Positions 29,929-38,286 of a stretch of DNA of 64,000 nt are shown here, one piece after another. This DNA is from Virgibacillus siamensis (GTDB lineage Bacteria; Bacillota; Bacilli; Bacillales; Amphibacillaceae). Below the pieces are notes generated by a model that saw only the letters and a program-made list of their open reading frames with translations, was not told the origin of the DNA and made no database searches. The stretch lies in contig NZ_FUIH01000006.1 in NCBI RefSeq assembly GCF_900162695.1, positions 248,001-312,000 of the forward strand, read 5' to 3'. How positions within the stretch are numbered: the stretch's first letter is position 1; each line of letters begins with the position of its first letter. The translations under genes and the position numbers were made by a program.

Positions 29929-29957
29929 TTGCATTTCCGACAAGAAATGCATATAAT
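29929..29957 (+). promoter_or_regulatory. Promoter-like sequence in the 23S-5S spacer
   Basis: TTGCAT (29929-29934), 17-bp spacer, TATAAT (29952-29957), 40 bp before 5S. The same bases also form a GCATTTC/GAAATGC stem, so it may instead be an rRNA-processing structure. Confidence 0.45.
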
Positions 29958-29996
29958 ATATCTTGTCCTTCCAATTAAACAGGACATGTCTGAAGG

Positions 29997-30112
29997 TCTG
30001 GTAGCAATAGCGGAGAGGTCACACCTGTTCCCATGCCGAACACAGCAGTTAAGCTCTCCAGCGCCGATGGTAGTTGGGGCTTTGCCCCTGCAAGAGTAGG
30101 ACGCCGCCAGGC
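29997..30112 (+). rRNA. 5S ribosomal RNA
   Basis: 116 nt, TCTGGTAGC at the 5' end pairing with GCCGCCAGGC at the 3' end; the CCCATGCCGAACAC loop is conserved. Confidence 0.96.
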
Positions 30113-30144
30113 TTGATGACTTTAATAATATTGCTATTTCATAT

Positions 30145-30221
<77 letters not shown>

Positions 30222-30306
30222 AATTATATAGAGGTCCAATATAATAACTAGCTGTGCTGAACAATTATTTCAAAACAGTCGTAGCAAAAAACATTTTCAT
30301 AAGTTT

Positions 30307-30383
30307 GGTCCGGTAGTTCAGCTGGTTAGAATGCCTGCCTGTCACGCAGGAGGTCGCGGGTTCGAGTCCCGTCCGGACCGCCA
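30307..30383 (+). tRNA. tRNA-Asp (GTC), copy 2
   Basis: Identical over 77 nt to the copy at 23678-23754, encoded CCA. Last gene of the rRNA unit. Confidence 0.97.
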
Positions 30384-30393
30384 TTAAATAGTG

Positions 30394-30422
30394 CATGCTC
30401 CAGACAGGAGACATGTTTTTTT
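30394..30422 (+). terminator. Terminator of the rRNA/tRNA operon
   Basis: CATGCTCC (30394-30401) pairs with GGAG-A-CATG (30407-30415, one bulge), loop AGACA, followed by seven T. Confidence 0.8.
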
Positions 30423-30441
30423 AATACCATTGAAAATTCTT

Positions 30442-30475
30442 AAGCCGCTTCCTATTATTTTAGGTGCGGCTTTTC
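30442..30475 (+). terminator. Second terminator behind the rRNA operon
   Basis: AAGCCGC (30442-30448) pairs with GCGGCTT (30466-30472), with an inner CCTA/TAGG stem, followed by TTTTC. Back-to-back terminators suit a highly transcribed operon. Confidence 0.75.
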
Positions 30476-30607
30476 GTTATTTCGAAAAGGTGACTGGTAC
30501 CACCCGAATTTTATTGAATAGTCTTGACGCGGGATTTGGTTTATTTTTTTCTTTTCGATTGCTTTTTGCTATCATGTACATAGTTATGAATAAAAGTGGT
30601 GGATATG

Positions 30608-31591
30608 ATGGATGAGTTTTCTTTTATAAATTCAATAAAGCAGCATATGTATAGGCAGTCTTCGATTGTAAAAGGTATTGGGGATGATGCGGCCGTTTTC
30701 CGACAGACGTCTCAGGACATTATTACAGCGGTGGATACGTTTGTGGAGGATGTGCATTTTGCAAGAGCCACGATGTCGCCGTTCCATGTTGGTTTTCGTT
30801 CTGTTGCAGCTAATGTAAGTGATTTGGCTGCCATGGGGGCAACACCGGCATTTTATCTTGTTTCGATGGTAATTCCAAAGTCATGGTCGCAGGATGAACT
30901 GGAAGGAATATACGATGGAATGAAGACAATGGCTGCCCGGCATCATATGGATCTGATAGGCGGGGATACTGTTTCAGGCCCGGCTTTATCTATTTCCGTT
31001 ACGGTGATTGGATATACAACCACGAACAAGGCCAGATATCGCAGTACAGCATCGGAAAACGATATTGTTTTTGTGACTGGAACACTTGGTGATTCCCGAG
31101 CAGGTTTTCATATGTTGACCAATCCTGGTACATATAAAAATGAAGCGTATTTTTATAACCGACATCGTATGCCGCTGCCAAGGGTCGATTTTGCGTCCCG
31201 ATTATCGTCACTGAAACGGGTTGCTTTAAATGATATTAGCGACGGGATTGCCAATGAGGCGGCAGAAATCGCAGAAGCTTCAAATGTGGATATTGTTCTT
31301 TATGAAGAAAAGATTCCGACAAGTGATCCGTTCCGGCAATTTTCCCGGGAGCAGCAGTATGAATGGAAGCTGTTTGGCGGAGAGGACTTTGAACTGGCAG
31401 GAACAGTTTCACCAACTGAATGGGATCGAATGATTGAAATTGCTAAAAAAACGGAAACACCACTGGCCCGTGTTGGTTTTGTGGAGCGAAGTAAATCACA
31501 GGCGAACAACGTATTTATTATTGATTCGAATAAACAGAAACATCGTTTGGATAAAAAAGGCTATACACACTTGGCAGATGAGAAGGAATAA
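30608..31591 (+). CDS. thiL: Thiamine-monophosphate kinase
   Basis: About 327 residues. It phosphorylates thiamine monophosphate to the cofactor thiamine diphosphate with ATP. ThiL signatures are the N-terminal GIGDDAAVF metal site, VDTFVEDVHF, ANVSDLAAMG, LIGGDTV and the C-terminal LFGGEDFEL. I chose ATG 30608 (MDEFSF) because it matches the N-terminus of B. subtilis ThiL; ATG 30605 is also possible, and the GTGGTGG ribosome-binding site is weak. It heads the run thiL-tsaE-tsaB-rimI-tsaD. Confidence 0.94.
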   Translation: MDEFSFINSIKQHMYRQSSIVKGIGDDAAVFRQTSQDIITAVDTFVEDVHFARATMSPFHVGFRSVAANVSDLAAMGATPAFYLVSMVIPKSWSQDELEGIYDGMKTMAARHHMDLIGGDTVSGPALSISVTVIGYTTTNKARYRSTASENDIVFVTGTLGDSRAGFHMLTNPGTYKNEAYFYNRHRMPLPRVDFASRLSSLKRVALNDISDGIANEAAEIAEASNVDIVLYEEKIPTSDPFRQFSREQQYEWKLFGGEDFELAGTVSPTEWDRMIEIAKKTETPLARVGFVERSKSQANNVFIIDSNKQKHRLDKKGYTHLADEKE

Positions 31592-31675
31592 TACTTCTCT
31601 GTTTTGCATAAGTGCAACTAAGGTCGTCACCTAAAAGCTTGGTGACAGCCAAGTTTTCTAAAAGTAGGTGAAGAA

Positions 31676-32131
31676 ATGAATTCGCATCAACTTGAAACAC
31701 ACTCCGCTGAAGAAACAATGCAGGTTGCTGGGCGGCTGGCATTATTGTTGAAACCGGGTGATGTCATAACATTGGAAGGTGATCTCGGGGCGGGGAAAAC
31801 TGCTTTTGCTAAAGGTATTGCCATTGGGCTTGGCGTGAAACGAAATGTTAACAGTCCTACATATACGATTATAAAAGAGTATGAAGGGCAAATACCTTTT
31901 TATCATATGGATGTATACCGACTGGAAGATTCAGATGAAGATATCGGGTTTGAGGAATACTTTCACGGCGACGGGGTATCTGTCGTGGAATGGGCGCATT
32001 TTATTGAGGAATTTTTGCCGCCCGAACGGCTGAATATCAAACTGACCCATGTGGATGAACGGACAAGAAAGCTTGAGTTTTTTCCGAATGGGGTTCATTA
32101 TGAAGCGATTACTGCCGAAATAACCGGTTAA
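31676..32131 (+). CDS. tsaE: tRNA t6A biosynthesis ATPase TsaE
   Basis: 151 residues, a P-loop ATPase with Walker A GDLGAGKTAF (about residues 34-43), NSPTYTI and the HMDVYRL motif. It acts with TsaB and TsaD in making threonylcarbamoyl-adenosine-37 of ANN-decoding tRNAs. ATG after TAGGTGAAGAA. The 84-bp gap after thiL contains a GTCACC/GGTGAC hairpin (about 31625-31645). Confidence 0.96.
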   Translation: MNSHQLETHSAEETMQVAGRLALLLKPGDVITLEGDLGAGKTAFAKGIAIGLGVKRNVNSPTYTIIKEYEGQIPFYHMDVYRLEDSDEDIGFEEYFHGDGVSVVEWAHFIEEFLPPERLNIKLTHVDERTRKLEFFPNGVHYEAITAEITG

Positions 32132-32153
32132 ACGTAAGGAGTAACACAATACA

Positions 32154-32855
32154 ATGAATGTACTTGCTATAGACACATCAAATCAGATATTGGGCATTGC
32201 CTTGCTTAAGGATGGACAATTGCTGGGGGAGATAGTTACCAATATCAAAAAAAATCATTCGGTCCGACTGATGCCTGCAATCAATCAATTGATGCAGGAA
32301 GTGAATATGAAGCCGGATCAGCTGGATAAAATTGTTACAGCCAAGGGACCGGGGTCTTATACTGGCGTGCGTATCGGGCTTACGACAGCCAAATCGATGG
32401 CTTGGGCTTTGAACATACCGGTCGTTGGCGTGTCCAGCCTTGAGGTGCTCGCTTATCAAGGACGCTTTTCTGATACATTTATCTGTCCATTTTTTGATGC
32501 ACGGCGCGGATTGGTATATACCGGTCTTTACGCTTGGAAAAACAAAAAAATAACCCCTGTACAGGAAGAACAAAATATCCTCATGGAAGATTGGCTGCAA
32601 CAACTGCCCAATGCTGATATTATGTTTCTTAGTCAGGATATCCAACTGCATGAGGAGAAAATTATAAAGCACTTGGGAGACCGGGCGTTGATTCCGGATG
32701 GAGCATCACATTTACCAAATCCGGTTCATTTAGCATTTGCCGGACTGGATAAACAACCGGAAGAAACGCATGCACTGGTACCGAATTATATTCGTCTTGC
32801 TGAAGCGGAGGCAAACTGGCTGAAGGCGCGGAAGGGAAAACAGGAGTATGATTGA
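32154..32855 (+). CDS. tsaB: tRNA t6A biosynthesis protein TsaB
   Basis: 233 residues, ASKHA fold, starting MNVLAIDTSNQILGIAL and including KGPGSYTGVRIGLTTAK. It is the TsaD partner that lacks the metal-binding histidines. ATG after TAAGGAGTAAC. Its end overlaps rimI by 8 bp. Confidence 0.95.
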   Translation: MNVLAIDTSNQILGIALLKDGQLLGEIVTNIKKNHSVRLMPAINQLMQEVNMKPDQLDKIVTAKGPGSYTGVRIGLTTAKSMAWALNIPVVGVSSLEVLAYQGRFSDTFICPFFDARRGLVYTGLYAWKNKKITPVQEEQNILMEDWLQQLPNADIMFLSQDIQLHEEKIIKHLGDRALIPDGASHLPNPVHLAFAGLDKQPEETHALVPNYIRLAEAEANWLKARKGKQEYD

Positions 32856-33297
32856 GCTTGTCTTGCGTGATATGAAACTTTCAGATACGAGTGATGTTAT
32901 GTTAGTGGAGACAGCCTCATATGATGCGCCATGGCCGGAAGATATTTTTCATCAGGAGATTGCGAATAACCACTACGCCCATTACTATGTGGCAGTTGCA
33001 GATGGGAAAATTGTCGGGTATGCCGGAATGTGGCTGGTAATCGATGATGCACAGATTACCAATATAGCAATATCTCCGGAGCATCGCGGGCAAAAATATG
33101 GGCAGAAATTATTTTATCATATGATGAAACAGGCCGTATTAATGGGAGCGAAGCGGATGTCACTGGAAGTGCGTGAATCGAATATTCCCGCACAGCGGAT
33201 GTATCGGAAATTCGGTCTTGTCCCCGGCGGCATCCGAAAAAACTATTACACAGATAATCAAGAAGATGCTATTGTAATGTGGGTGAATTTATCATGA
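32848..33297 (+). CDS. rimI: Ribosomal-protein-S18-alanine N-acetyltransferase RimI
   Basis: 149 residues, a GNAT acetyltransferase. The acetyl-CoA loop is HRGQKYGQKLF, preceded by DDAQITNIAI, and the C-terminal part contains GGIRKNYYTD and EDAIVMW. The start ATG overlaps tsaB, with GAAGGG 10 nt upstream. It overlaps tsaD by four bases (ATGA). Proposed substrate is S18; family members may also act on other N-termini. Confidence 0.93.
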   Translation: MIELVLRDMKLSDTSDVMLVETASYDAPWPEDIFHQEIANNHYAHYYVAVADGKIVGYAGMWLVIDDAQITNIAISPEHRGQKYGQKLFYHMMKQAVLMGAKRMSLEVRESNIPAQRMYRKFGLVPGGIRKNYYTDNQEDAIVMWVNLS

Positions 33298-34304
33298 AAA
33301 AAGATACGTATATCCTTGGAATAGAAACGAGTTGTGATGAAACAGCGGCCGCCGTCGTTAAAAATGGCCAGGAAGTTATTTCTAATGTCGTGGCTTCACA
33401 AATTGACAGCCATAAACGGTTTGGTGGGGTTGTCCCGGAAATTGCGTCCCGACATCATGTGGAACAAATAACGATTGTTCTGGAAGAAGCACTTGCTGAA
33501 TCAGGACTGACGTGGGATGAGATTGATGCGATTGCAGTTACGGAAGGTCCCGGACTAGTCGGTGCACTGTTAATTGGTGTTAATGCAGCGAAAGCACTTG
33601 CATTTGTCAAACAAAAGCCATTAGTCGGGGTTCATCACATTGCCGGGCATATTTACGCCAATCGATTGGAAAAGGAATTCGACTTCCCGCTTATGGCGCT
33701 GATTGTATCGGGAGGTCATACTGAGCTTGTCCTTATGAAGGAGCATGGCCATTTTGAAGTAATTGGTGAAACTCGTGATGATGCTGCGGGCGAGGCGTAT
33801 GATAAAGTGGCTAGAATGCTTGATTTACCATATCCGGGTGGTCCGCATGTGGATAAACTGGCCGCCAAAGGGGAGGAAACGATTGATTTTCCACGTGCAT
33901 GGCTGGAAGAAAACAGTTTTGATTTCAGTTTTAGTGGATTAAAATCAGCAGTTATTAACAAATTGCACAATGCAAAACAGCGCGGCGAAACATTAAAACC
34001 TGAAGATGTTGCTGCCAGCTTTCAGGCCAGTGTAACGGATGTGCTTAGCACCAAAACAGTAGAGGCAGCTAAAAAGTATAATGTAAAACAGGTTATTGTT
34101 GCCGGAGGGGTTGCAGCTAATAAGGGACTCCGTGCAGAACTTGGCAATAAATTCGCCGATACGGATATTCCGCTTTTAATCCCGCCTTTGAAGCTGTGTA
34201 CAGATAATGCTGCTATGATTGCAGCAGCAGGATTTATTGCATATGAACAGGGAAATAGATCCGGCTTGGATCTGAATGCCAACCCATCTCTGATGTTAAG
34301 ATAA
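33294..34304 (+). CDS. tsaD: tRNA t6A transferase subunit TsaD (Gcp)
   Basis: 336 residues, ASKHA fold. It transfers the threonylcarbamoyl group to A37 of tRNA. The metal-binding HIAGH motif (about residues 111-115), LGIETSCDETAAAVV at the N-terminus, SGGHTEL and GGVAANKGLR are all present. ATG at 33294 overlaps the rimI stop and follows GTGGGTGA; an in-frame GTG at 33279 is less likely. Directly behind it lies the DnaA-box cluster. Confidence 0.96.
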   Translation: MKKDTYILGIETSCDETAAAVVKNGQEVISNVVASQIDSHKRFGGVVPEIASRHHVEQITIVLEEALAESGLTWDEIDAIAVTEGPGLVGALLIGVNAAKALAFVKQKPLVGVHHIAGHIYANRLEKEFDFPLMALIVSGGHTELVLMKEHGHFEVIGETRDDAAGEAYDKVARMLDLPYPGGPHVDKLAAKGEETIDFPRAWLEENSFDFSFSGLKSAVINKLHNAKQRGETLKPEDVAASFQASVTDVLSTKTVEAAKKYNVKQVIVAGGVAANKGLRAELGNKFADTDIPLLIPPLKLCTDNAAMIAAAGFIAYEQGNRSGLDLNANPSLMLR

Positions 34305-34305
34305 T

Positions 34306-34468
34306 TTATCCACAAGGGGGTGGATAATTATTGCGAAAACAATACCGTAAAGAAATCCCCATGTGGACAAAAAATGTGCACAACTTAGTGGATAACTGTG
34401 GATATTGTGTATAACTTTTGGGATAAACGTTAAAAAAGCAATTCACTTGTGTATATGTCTGTGGATTA
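34306..34468. promoter_or_regulatory. Cluster of DnaA boxes downstream of tsaD
   Basis: Nine 9-mers within 163 bp match TTATNCACA on either strand. Two are perfect: TTATCCACA at 34306-34314 and TGTGTATAA at 34406-34414. Seven have one mismatch, starting at 34319, 34362, 34375, 34387, 34397, 34448 and 34460; eight of the nine have the same orientation. Boxes at 34387, 34397 and 34406 are almost head to tail. B. subtilis has DnaA-box clusters outside oriC, one of them, as I recall, beside gcp (tsaD). Role by analogy: DnaA titration or local regulation. Confidence 0.8.
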
Positions 34469-34502
34469 TCTGAATAACTTATGAAGAAATTGGGGATCAG
34501 TT

Positions 34503-35672
34503 ATGTCAAAACAACAATCCTATTATATACAAACAGACTTTTTGGTATTGCTTACGCTATTTATTTGTGTAAGTTTATTATCTATTTATAATGCACAGCA
34601 GCTCCCCCAATTTGATGGGGATTCATTTGTAGTGAAGCAGCTTGCCTGGTTTGCAGCAGGTATGATTGCAGCGGCATTTATTCTGCTTTTTGACCTTGAT
34701 CAGCTTTATAAAGCAAGTCTGCTTATCTACGGAATTGGCATATTTGTGCTGGTGATTCTGCTTATCAGTCCGCCAAGTATTGCCCCGGTTATTAAGGGAC
34801 AGCAAAGCTGGTTTACCTTGCCCGGATTGTCCATGCAGCCATCGGAATTCACGAAAATGACGACAATTCTATATCTCGCTGCAGTCATCAGCAGCCATAA
34901 GGAAAAATATACTGTCACCACGATAAAAAGCGATATAATGCTGTTACTGAAAATAGCATTTTTCACAGGGGTTCCTGTACTGTTAATTATGATGCAGCCG
35001 GACTTTGGTACATCGATGGTTTACATCTTTTTTGCAGCTATGCTTGTACTGCTTGCAGGCATTGACTGGAAAATAATTGCCGGACTGGTATTGTCAATCT
35101 CCCTTTTAGCAGGCGGAGCATTGGCGCTTATTATTAATTTCCCGGAAATTTCGCAGGACACCCTTGGACTAGATCCATATCAGATTGACCGTATTATGAC
35201 GTGGATAAATCCTGACGAACAGGGTGAGGATGATACGTATCATGTGGATAAGTCAATGCTGGCATTGGGATCAGGACAGCTGCTCGGTAAAGGAATGGAT
35301 AATTTGGAAGTTGGAACACCGGAGGCACATACTGATTTTATTTTTTCAGTCATTGGTGAAAGCTTCGGATTTCTTGGGACGGCAGGGGTTATTTTCTTAT
35401 ATTTTCTCCTGATGTATAAGCTGGTTACGCTTGGTTTAAACATTTCAGGGTACTCTTCATTCGGGGCGTATGTAAGCTTTGGGTTTATGAGTATTTTACT
35501 TATCCACACTTTCCAAAATATCGCAATGACGATTGGAATTATGCCAATTACCGGGATTCCGCTCTTGTTAATCAGCTATGGCGGAAGTTCAATACTGGCG
35601 ACAATGATCGGACTCGGTCTCGTTTACCGTGTCGCAGTAGAATATACTATTCAACAGGATTATTTATTTTAA
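34503..35672 (+). CDS. SEDS family protein (RodA/FtsW-like peptidoglycan glycosyltransferase)
   Basis: 389 residues with about ten transmembrane helices. The RodA-type signatures GLSMQPSEFTK, MMQPDFGTSMVY, RIMTWINPDEQ and TPEAHTDFIFSVIGE are present; the conserved Asp of the long extracellular loop is within this last region. SEDS proteins polymerise lipid II together with a class B penicillin-binding protein; no partner gene is adjacent. It is not part of this neighbourhood in B. subtilis and its leader is the DnaA-box cluster. ATG after TTGGGGATCAG. Confidence 0.93.
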   Translation: MSKQQSYYIQTDFLVLLTLFICVSLLSIYNAQQLPQFDGDSFVVKQLAWFAAGMIAAAFILLFDLDQLYKASLLIYGIGIFVLVILLISPPSIAPVIKGQQSWFTLPGLSMQPSEFTKMTTILYLAAVISSHKEKYTVTTIKSDIMLLLKIAFFTGVPVLLIMMQPDFGTSMVYIFFAAMLVLLAGIDWKIIAGLVLSISLLAGGALALIINFPEISQDTLGLDPYQIDRIMTWINPDEQGEDDTYHVDKSMLALGSGQLLGKGMDNLEVGTPEAHTDFIFSVIGESFGFLGTAGVIFLYFLLMYKLVTLGLNISGYSSFGAYVSFGFMSILLIHTFQNIAMTIGIMPITGIPLLLISYGGSSILATMIGLGLVYRVAVEYTIQQDYLF

Positions 35673-35677
35673 TACAA

Positions 35678-35713
35678 AAACCCCCGGTCGGAATCTTTTC
35701 CGGCCGGGGGTTT
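35678..35713. terminator. Terminator between the SEDS gene and ydiF
   Basis: AAACCCCCGG (35678-35687) pairs with CCGGGGGTTT (35704-35713), with further pairing inside. Shared by two convergent genes. Confidence 0.85.
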
Positions 35714-35726
35714 CATATTTTTACCA

Positions 35727-37640
35727 CTATTCCTGTAATGCTGTCCATTCTTCCATTAGCTGTTCGATTTTTTGCTTTAGTTCACTGGAGTGTTTCGTCA
35801 GTTCGAGGACTTTTTCGTGGTCCTGAAAAACTTCAGGCTCCGTCATTTTTTGTTCAGCCTCAGCCAGCTTACTTTCCAGTTGTTCAATGGACTGTTCCAG
35901 ACTGTCAATTTGACGTTTTCGCTTCCGCTCTTCACTGCGAATCACTTTTTCTTCCTTAAAATTGGTTTTCCGATCCGCTTGCTTTTGCACAAGTATTTCT
36001 TCCTCCTGCAGTCTGGCAAGTTCCTGTTCTTCCTGTTTTTTCTCAACATAATAGTCGTAATCCCCTAAAAAGACGGTGGCCCCATCCTGTTGCATTTCCA
36101 CAACTTGATCAGTAATTTTATTAATGAAATACCGGTCGTGTGAAACAAAGATGATGGTGCCCGGGAAATCCATTAATGCCGCTTCGAGTACTTCTTTACT
36201 ATCAATATCCAAATGGTTTGTCGGTTCGTCCAATACCAGTAAATTTGCTTTTTGCATCATCAGTTTAGCTAATGAAAGACGTGCTTTTTCACCACCGCTG
36301 AGCGCGTGAACATTTTTCAGCACATCATCCCCACTGAATAAAAAGTTACCAAGAACCGTGCGGATATCCTTTTCATTCACCATCGGATGCTCGTCCCACA
36401 GTTCATCTAGAATTGTTTTATTGGATGATATATTCTGCTGTTCCTGGTCGTAGTACCCGATTTCCACATTGGTGCCGAGTTGAATAGTGCCTTCAAATGG
36501 GTTTAGCCGCCCAAGAATTGCTTTTAACAGTGTTGTTTTTCCAACACCGTTAGGACCGACTAAGGCAATCCGTTCTCCGCGATTGACGTTAAATGTAACA
36601 TCCCGAAAAATTGGATTCGTATCATACCGAAATCCCAGATGGTCTATTTTCAACACATCATTCCCGCTGCGTTTACTAGTCTGGAAGGAAAATGATGCGG
36701 ATGATTCATCACCTTTTGGTTTGTCCAGTTTTTCCATTTTCTCAAGCTGTTTGCGCCTGCTCTGTGCCCGCTTGGTTGTGGATGCCCGTACAATATTTTT
36801 TTGGATGAAGTCTTCCATTTTTTTAATTTCGGTCTGTTGCTTCTCGTATTCTTTCATTTCTTTCTGAAAATCGGCTGCCTTTTGCTCCAGAAACTTGCTG
36901 TAGCTGCCAATATATTTTTTGGCCTTATGACGGGATACTTCGTAGACTATCGAAGCTGTCTTATCCAGAAAATACCGGTCATGGGAGACGATAACAACAG
37001 ACCCGGGATATCCCGACAGATAGCTTTCCAGCCATGTCAGCGTATCGATATCCAAGTGGTTTGTCGGCTCATCCAAAATCAGCAGATCCGGTTTGTTTAA
37101 CAAAAGTTTCCCAAGTGCCAAACGCGTTTTCTGTCCGCCGCTTAATTCTGTGATTAGCGTGTCGTAATCGTAGTCCTGAAAATGCAGGCCATTCAATACA
37201 GATTTTATCTCTGCTTCATAACGGTAGCCGCCTTCAGCATCAAATGCCTGTTGTTTTTTATCGTAGTCCAGCAGAAGTTGTTCATATTCCGTTTCCGAAA
37301 AGGCAGAGACATTTTCCATTTTTTTCTCCATTTCCCGTAATGCCTTCTCCTGCTGTTTAAGGTTATCGAATACACCGGCCATCTCATCCCAGATTGATTT
37401 ATCTGATTCGAGACCCGTATGCTGAGACAAATAACCGGTAGTGAGACCTTTTGGCTTAAATATTTCACCTTCATCATGGGACAGTTCATCGGCCATGATT
37501 TTTAACAGGGTCGATTTTCCGGCGCCATTTCTGCCAACAATTGCAATCCGGTCCCTTTCTTTGATTTCCAGTTTTATATTAGATAGTATGGTTTCTGCTC
37601 CAAAAGACTTTGATAAATTGTTTAACTGCATGATAATCAT
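35727..37640 (-). CDS. ydiF: ABC-F family ATPase YdiF
   Basis: 637 residues without membrane helices: two ABC ATPase domains in tandem (Walker A GRNGAGKST and GPNGVGKTT; signatures LSGGQKTRL and LSGGEKARL; DEPTNHLD twice), a linker around residues 240-310, and a C-terminal coiled coil (KRQIDSLEQSIEQLESKL). ABC-F proteins act on the ribosome. ATG at 37640 is 4-7 nt behind GAGGTGA; a second ATG at 37631 is possible. Orientation and position next to the tsaD group are as in B. subtilis. Confidence 0.94.
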   Translation of the reverse strand: MIIMQLNNLSKSFGAETILSNIKLEIKERDRIAIVGRNGAGKSTLLKIMADELSHDEGEIFKPKGLTTGYLSQHTGLESDKSIWDEMAGVFDNLKQQEKALREMEKKMENVSAFSETEYEQLLLDYDKKQQAFDAEGGYRYEAEIKSVLNGLHFQDYDYDTLITELSGGQKTRLALGKLLLNKPDLLILDEPTNHLDIDTLTWLESYLSGYPGSVVIVSHDRYFLDKTASIVYEVSRHKAKKYIGSYSKFLEQKAADFQKEMKEYEKQQTEIKKMEDFIQKNIVRASTTKRAQSRRKQLEKMEKLDKPKGDESSASFSFQTSKRSGNDVLKIDHLGFRYDTNPIFRDVTFNVNRGERIALVGPNGVGKTTLLKAILGRLNPFEGTIQLGTNVEIGYYDQEQQNISSNKTILDELWDEHPMVNEKDIRTVLGNFLFSGDDVLKNVHALSGGEKARLSLAKLMMQKANLLVLDEPTNHLDIDSKEVLEAALMDFPGTIIFVSHDRYFINKITDQVVEMQQDGATVFLGDYDYYVEKKQEEQELARLQEEEILVQKQADRKTNFKEEKVIRSEERKRKRQIDSLEQSIEQLESKLAEAEQKMTEPEVFQDHEKVLELTKHSSELKQKIEQLMEEWTALQE

Positions 37641-37771
37641 TATGTCACCTCGTTCCCCATTAGTGTACCTTACATGGAACAGGAGGGGCAATACTATTGG
37701 ATTGCAAATTATTACTTGTGAATGGTTTCTGATAAGATAGATAAAAATGTATCGTTAATGGAGTTGATCAT

Positions 37772-38257
37772 ATGGGAGAGTTTACACATTTCAATAAACA
37801 GGGCAGGGCAAAAATGGTGGATATCAGTGAGAAAGGTGAAACCGAACGAACCGCTGTTGCTGCTTCAAGCATCATTGTTACAAAAGAAATCTATGAAAAA
37901 ATTAATTCCCGTGACATCCAAAAAGGAGATGTGCTGCCAGTTGCCCAGGTTGCGGGCATTATGGCTGCCAAAAATACGTCTGACTGGATTCCAATGTGCC
38001 ATCCGCTCCAGTTAAAAGGCATCGATATTTCATTTGACTGGAAAGTGGAAAATGAACATTATGAGCTTAAGATCCAGGCATTTGTCAAAACAAAAGGCAG
38101 TACCGGGGTGGAAATGGAAGCACTGACAGCTGCCTCTGCAACTGTACTGACGATTTATGATATGTGCAAAGCGGTTGATAAAGGCATGGTTATCGGACAA
38201 ACATATTTGCTGTCCAAACAGGGCGGGAAATCCGGTGATTACTTTAAAGAAAACTAA
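37772..38257 (+). CDS. moaC: Cyclic pyranopterin monophosphate synthase MoaC
   Basis: 161 residues. It converts the MoaA product to cyclic pyranopterin monophosphate in molybdenum cofactor synthesis. MoaC motifs: MVDISEKGETERTAVA, PMCHPLQLKGIDI and TGVEMEALTA; the catalytic Lys/Asp pair is in YDMCKAVDKG. ATG after ATGGAGTTG. Divergent from ydiF. Other moa genes are not in the window. Confidence 0.96.
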   Translation: MGEFTHFNKQGRAKMVDISEKGETERTAVAASSIIVTKEIYEKINSRDIQKGDVLPVAQVAGIMAAKNTSDWIPMCHPLQLKGIDISFDWKVENEHYELKIQAFVKTKGSTGVEMEALTAASATVLTIYDMCKAVDKGMVIGQTYLLSKQGGKSGDYFKEN

Positions 38258-38286
38258 GCCCGGTATGACGTAATGGGGGAATACAT

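Noticed and set aside
30391..30615. 74-codon frame between tRNA-Asp and thiL
   Set aside because: Crosses two terminators and has no ribosome-binding site or family features.
37691..37771. Moco-type riboswitch before moaC
   Set aside because: The gap between ydiF and moaC is about 130 bp, without the G-rich multi-helix pattern expected; only a weak promoter-like TAAGAT is visible.
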